Shown: piece after piece, positions 19,735-23,258 of the stretch
Numbering within the stretch: position 1 is the stretch's first letter
Layout: each line of letters begins with the position of its first letter
Assembly (NCBI RefSeq): GCF_000003605.2
Contig: NW_003124922.1
Span: forward strand, 169,105-192,362
DNA from: Saccoglossus kowalevskii
Taxonomy: Eukaryota; Hemichordata; Enteropneusta; Harrimaniidae
Reading direction: 5' to 3'
Length of the DNA stretch: 23,258 bases
The notes under the pieces: generated by a model
Seen by the model: the letters and a program-made list of their open reading frames with translations, nothing else
The model's database searches: none
Told to the model about the DNA's origin: nothing
Program-made: the position numbers and the translations under genes

Positions 19735-19930
19735 AATTATTTTTTTAATTTTTAATTTCGCTATTTTCGTTGATAAGTAATATTTGCTAAATTAAATCCA
19801 TGTGAACTTGTAGAATAACAGTAAAACTAATTGTTTCCCAGAAAAGTTCGTGAACTAAAACAAAGTACAATTGCTCAAAACATCAAAATAGTGAAATTAA
19901 ATTTCAGTGAAAATAAATGATTTAACAGTA
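19735..19930. mobile_element. Diverged TACTGTA-type MITE copy
   Basis: The right end (GTGAAAATAAATGATTTAACAG and similar) matches the family end with substitutions. Near the left, AATTTCGCTATTTTCGTTG recalls the subterminal repeat. The left tip is not recognisable. Confidence 0.45.
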
Positions 19931-20501
19931 ATTTCCTAGTTCTCGCTTTCCTTAAAAAAATAATACTTGCATATTTCACACTGACTTTTTGAAATAATTA
20001 AACACTGAATTGAGTACATTATTATTAATGTATGTAAATAAATGTTTTCAATCTTGGTTGTTTTGGAATTAAGTATTGAGTTTCTTAGTGTGTTATTTGA
20101 TAGTTGTGAATGGGATTGGTATTTTGTTGAGGAAACCATGCTGTTACAATATTTGGATGTAACCAAGAATGTATTTAGGCCAAAAGAAAAATACTGTGCA
20201 TTTCCTATAACTCTATTTTTACTGCCTGATTCTAAACTCTTTTTTTTTTTCGTATTTGACAAAGCATCACAATATTGTGCCAGGCTTTGAATTAGATTTT
20301 ACAGAAATTCAAAACTTTGCAAAACATACTTTAAATTTCCATAGTATAAGTCATAATTGCCTTTGTTGTATTAATATGACTGTTGTTTAACTATTGGGAT
20401 TAAGTCTGTGTTGTACCCTGTTCTACTCAAGGGATGTTAGGTACATGGATAGTATGGTTATTATTGCTGTTGGAGTCCCTCACACTGTGATGTAATTACT
20501 C

Positions 20502-20590
20502 ATAATAATAATAATAATAATAATAATTGTTTATTGCATCTTTAGAAATACACATTTCTTTCAGTATATAGCAATAGAAATATTAATCGT
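20502..20590 (-). mobile_element. (TAA)n-tailed retroelement 3' end, minus orientation
   Basis: A (TAA) tract of about 8 units precedes TTTATTGCATCTTTAGAAAT, then ACACATTTCTTTC and ATAGCAATAGAAA. This matches 13,842-13,910 (TTTATTGCATCCTTAGAAAT, ATAGCAATAAAG), so both come from one family. Confidence 0.65.
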
Positions 20591-20704
20591 ATGTGTACAA
20601 TTTTGCCAAGCAGCATACAAATGTGTGAAAACAAGTGTCTCTCACTGATTCAACATAGACTCATGATCTGTTGTGATAACATTACCCATAACTTATTTTA
20701 TTAA

Positions 20705-20851
20705 AGCGGGAGGGTCGTCCCCTGCGCACACGCAGGAATTGAGTCCCAAGCGACGATAACAATACATGCTAAAAACGCAATGGCTCATGTGTTTGTAAAC
20801 AATGACGCGCTATGGTCGTCTGACGCATGCGCAGGTGACGACTCCCCCGCT
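20705..20851. mobile_element. CpG-rich MITE, family B (147 bp)
   Basis: The left end AGCGGGAGGGTCGTCCCCTG and the reverse complement of the right end, AGCGGGGGAGTCGTCACCTG, form the terminal inverted repeat. The left flank is TTAA and the right flank TAAA. The copy is inverted relative to 9,423-9,586. Non-coding, and clearly CpG-rich against its surroundings. Confidence 0.87.
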
Positions 20852-20993
20852 TAAACAGAAACTCATAATGTTATTTAATAATAACAGCAGTGAACAACGC
20901 CGTTATTTTATCTTTGAGTGTGAATGACCGCCCACTTCTTGTCAACCAGTCACTCCGCACATGCACCTGTGCTGTACGTACCTAATATAACAA

Positions 20994-21186
20994 TACTGTA
21001 AAATTCTTTTAGCTGGAATTAATTTTCACTGAAAAATTTTTGGAATTTATTTGCACTGATTTTTGATAATTTGAATGTAAAATATAGGATAATAGGTATA
21101 TTCACTAAATTTTATTTTCACTGAATCATTCCTTCAGTGAAAATAGCGAAAATTAATTCCAAGCGAAAATAAAGTATTTTACAGTA
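20994..21186. mobile_element. TACTGTA palindromic MITE, full copy (193 bp)
   Basis: It begins TACTGTAAAATTCTTTTAGC and ends in the reverse complement of TACTGTAAAATACTTTATTT. Internal landmarks are GAATTAATTTTCACTGAAAA, AAAATATAGGATAATAGGTA and ATCATTCCTTCAGTGAAAAT. TA flanks both sides. Confidence 0.88.
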
Positions 21187-21421
21187 CTACTGAAAATACC
21201 AGAATGTGTGACCTTTAGGGTTTATGCATAATGCATATTTGTCTTCCTTGAATAAAAGTTATTTACAACAATAAAATATGTTTCCAACCCAGGTGAAATT
21301 ATATTACTATATATTTATCTCAAAATAAATAAATAAATTATTCATTTGGTTTTAATTTTGCTTTTTTCGCTGATATTATAACCATTTTAATCTACTTTGG
21401 AAGATAAGAGTTAATAATATA

Positions 21422-21611
21422 TACTGTAAAATACTTTATTTTAGCTGGAATTAATTTTTCGCTGAAAAAACATTTTTGGTGTTTTGTATGGAATTTATTT
21501 TCACTGATTTTTGACAAAGTTGAATGTAAAATATAGGAAAAAAGGTATATTCACTGGATTTTAATGGATCATTCCTTCAGCAAAAATAGTGAAAATAAAG
21601 TATTTTACAAT
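21422..21611. mobile_element. TACTGTA palindromic MITE, full copy (190 bp)
   Basis: It begins TACTGTAAAATACTTTATTT and ends in the reverse complement of TATTGTAAAATACTTTATTT. It has the same internal order as the copy at 20,994. It lies only 235 bp from that copy in the same orientation, with a short related fragment (TTTTTCGCTGATATT) near 21,362 between them. Confidence 0.87.
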
Positions 21612-22740
21612 ATAAAAGATGAAATATAAAAACTAAAATCCCCTAAATTAAATTCATATGTTGAATTACAATAGAACTCAATATATTGTTTAATTGGAAA
21701 ATTCATGATTTTAAAATCTACTCAATATGCTCAAAAAATAAAAAAATGTTAAAGTATCGGTTAAATTTAGTACTATAGACAGTATACACCAATTATTTAC
21801 TAAACGCTTTCTTATTTTCCAGATTAGAAAAGCTATGTTTTTTTTTGTAACCCCATATTCATGAGGTTAAAGACGTTCACTATATTTACTGCATCGCATT
21901 ACTTAAATAGTTATGTTGATAGTTGTCTGTCCTAGGATTGTACTACTGTTATATTATATGATTCATAGATGTGCAAGAGACCCCATAGGGTTAGGAGTAA
22001 AGATCTGTATGGTACCAAGGTCTTATGACTGTTATTTATTTGATTCAAATCCATACCAATTTCTGAATACAGCTTAATAACATTTATAATGAAAGTACAC
22101 TATCAAAACAACAAATGTTTGCAGAAATTTTAAGTTCGAGAGATGGGTCCATTACCAATAATGCTAGTAAATTTATTGACAGCATATTATTTTACTACAG
22201 TATAAGTAATTTTACTTAGACTTTAGTCTTTTATGTATTTTCTTCTGTTTTGTGTGTTTACTTGTGCTTTATTATATTAATGTCTTTTGACCACAGATAA
22301 TGTACCAAAATATATTATTTAATGTCAAATAAAATGTATCTGTACTATACTATACCAAATCCATTATACCCCCCCCCCCCCATAGCATAGCAACCTCCAA
22401 TCTTAAATTCATTTTTTGTCTCATCATTAGTTTAAGGCAAAAGAATAATAGATTATTTTTGGTCCAGTCTAATATTCCATATTCTGATGTTCATGTTCTA
22501 TTTAGTATATATCATACTGTGTCAAATTCTCTTCTTGTCATTTTGATACAACAGCAGGGTTGCTTGAATTCACATCTACCATTGGTTGACTGTGCCTACA
22601 GAGGTCAACATCATGACAACCAGACGAAGGTTTATTTCTTTTTTTCTGTGTCTTGTTCATGGTGGTACTGAGCAACAGACCCAATAATAACAGGACTATT
22701 TGATATACTGGCATCATTTCTCAATGTCACTGTGAATTAA
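21612..22740. other. Non-coding AT-rich intronic-type DNA
   Basis: A run of about 13 C lies at 22,369-22,381. A splice-like interval at 22,566-22,637 is set aside below. Confidence 0.45.
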
Positions 22741-22746
22741 GATAAC

Positions 22747-22780
22747 ACCCCCCCCCCCCACACACACACACACACGCACA
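22747..22780. repeat. Poly-C plus (CA)n microsatellite
   Basis: A run of C is followed directly by about nine CA units ending in CGCACA. Confidence 0.95.
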
Positions 22781-23258
22781 AATTGTGTACATTTCAGCAC
22801 TAGTACTACCGGTAGTGCCATTTTACCATTACATCTAGTTAAATTTTACCTCTAGATCTAGCAGTATTTCAGACTAGTGCTACGGTACTTGCACTAACCA
22901 CTCGTTCTATGTTCATTTCAACAAATGTACATACCTCAATATTCAGCATGATATCACTAGCAACATAATTCAGACGACAAAGCCACCCATGTGAATTATT
23001 TCTACTCGCAATACACTTCAACTATGTTGTACCTTCTCATGCACTTACTCTCAGATGAAACAAATATGAAAACTCTATTGTATGCTTGTAAGAATATTAT
23101 TTTATTAGACACATAAAATCCTTAGGAAAGGATAAAAAGGGTCTTGCAGAAAGAAATTTAAAAACTACAATCTAAAAAGAAGAAAAAAACCTATTCTAAA
23201 AATATTAAACAAATCAAAAACAAATATGAATAAACAATAAAGACAATTTGCAACCAAT
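22781..23258. other. Non-coding right edge of window
   Basis: It holds the perfect palindrome ACTACCGGTAGT near 22,805. From about 23,095 the sequence turns A-rich after TATTATTTTATTAGACACAT, which may be another minus-oriented retroelement 3' end cut by the window edge. Confidence 0.35.

Noticed and set aside
19936-20290. Overlapping open frames on both strands (108 and 82 codons)
   Set aside because: Both are AT-rich with simple-sequence segments such as KKKK and FFFF. There are no splice signals or family motifs.
22566-22637. Splice-bounded 72-bp interval with two Cys (reads GCLNSHLPLVDCAYRG)
   Set aside because: The donor GTTTAT is weak and the interval is tiny. There is no partner exon, and the frame is consistent with chance.

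Overview
The window looks like nuclear DNA from an animal, most likely an aquatic invertebrate. It is AT-rich and mostly non-coding, and has no dense gene array, no operon-like gene runs and no ribosomal or tRNA gene that I can recognise. The only well-supported host coding sequence is split by a canonical GT-AG intron. The repeats (decayed LINE reverse transcriptase, (TAA)n-tailed retroelement ends, several families of short palindromic terminal-inverted-repeat elements, a minisatellite and many microsatellites) are typical of marine invertebrates such as molluscs, lancelets, hemichordates or echinoderms. I cannot name the species. Nearly all open frames of 60-110 codons here are chance or repeat-derived.

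Layout. Bases 1-2,480: AT-rich flank with a 5'-truncated, frameshifted LINE on the minus strand (775-1,300) and an old degenerate repeat (about 1,510-1,960). Bases 2,480-3,240: a more CpG-containing patch with a TCTCGCGAGA palindrome, a weak minus-strand exon candidate and a short CpG-rich MITE. Bases 3,240-8,600: AT-rich non-coding DNA with a 138-bp tandem duplication carrying a perfect CRE, repeated CCATGGAAAC motifs, a recent 29-bp duplication, a 303-bp CpG-rich MITE with a clear 4-bp target duplication, and an isolated TATA box. Bases 8,631-9,386: a 43-bp minisatellite with about 17-18 units, immediately followed by another CpG-rich MITE. Bases 9,590-11,880: non-coding, with a MITE fragment, a small foldback and a (CAA)n tract.

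Bases 11,880-13,560 hold the 5' end of a plus-strand gene. An E-box-rich upstream region leads to exon 1 (signal peptide, then an RSKR furin-type site) and, after an 827-bp intron, exon 2. Reading phase matches across the junction. The encoded start is a secreted or membrane protein of unknown family. No convincing next exon is visible, so 13,520-23,258 is probably one long intron. It is full of mobile elements: (TAA)n-tailed retroelement ends that all lie antisense to the gene, a TTAA-flanked 462-bp element, at least three good copies of a palindromic TACTGTA MITE, and a second CpG-rich MITE copy in the opposite orientation to the one at 9.4 kb.

There is no multi-gene system here. The most interesting points are the unknown secreted protein start, the TTA(A/G)-flanked CpG-rich MITE family, the minisatellite built from GTNAC and GTGATCAC motifs, and the over-represented X-box-like CCATGGAAAC and CACGTG motifs.
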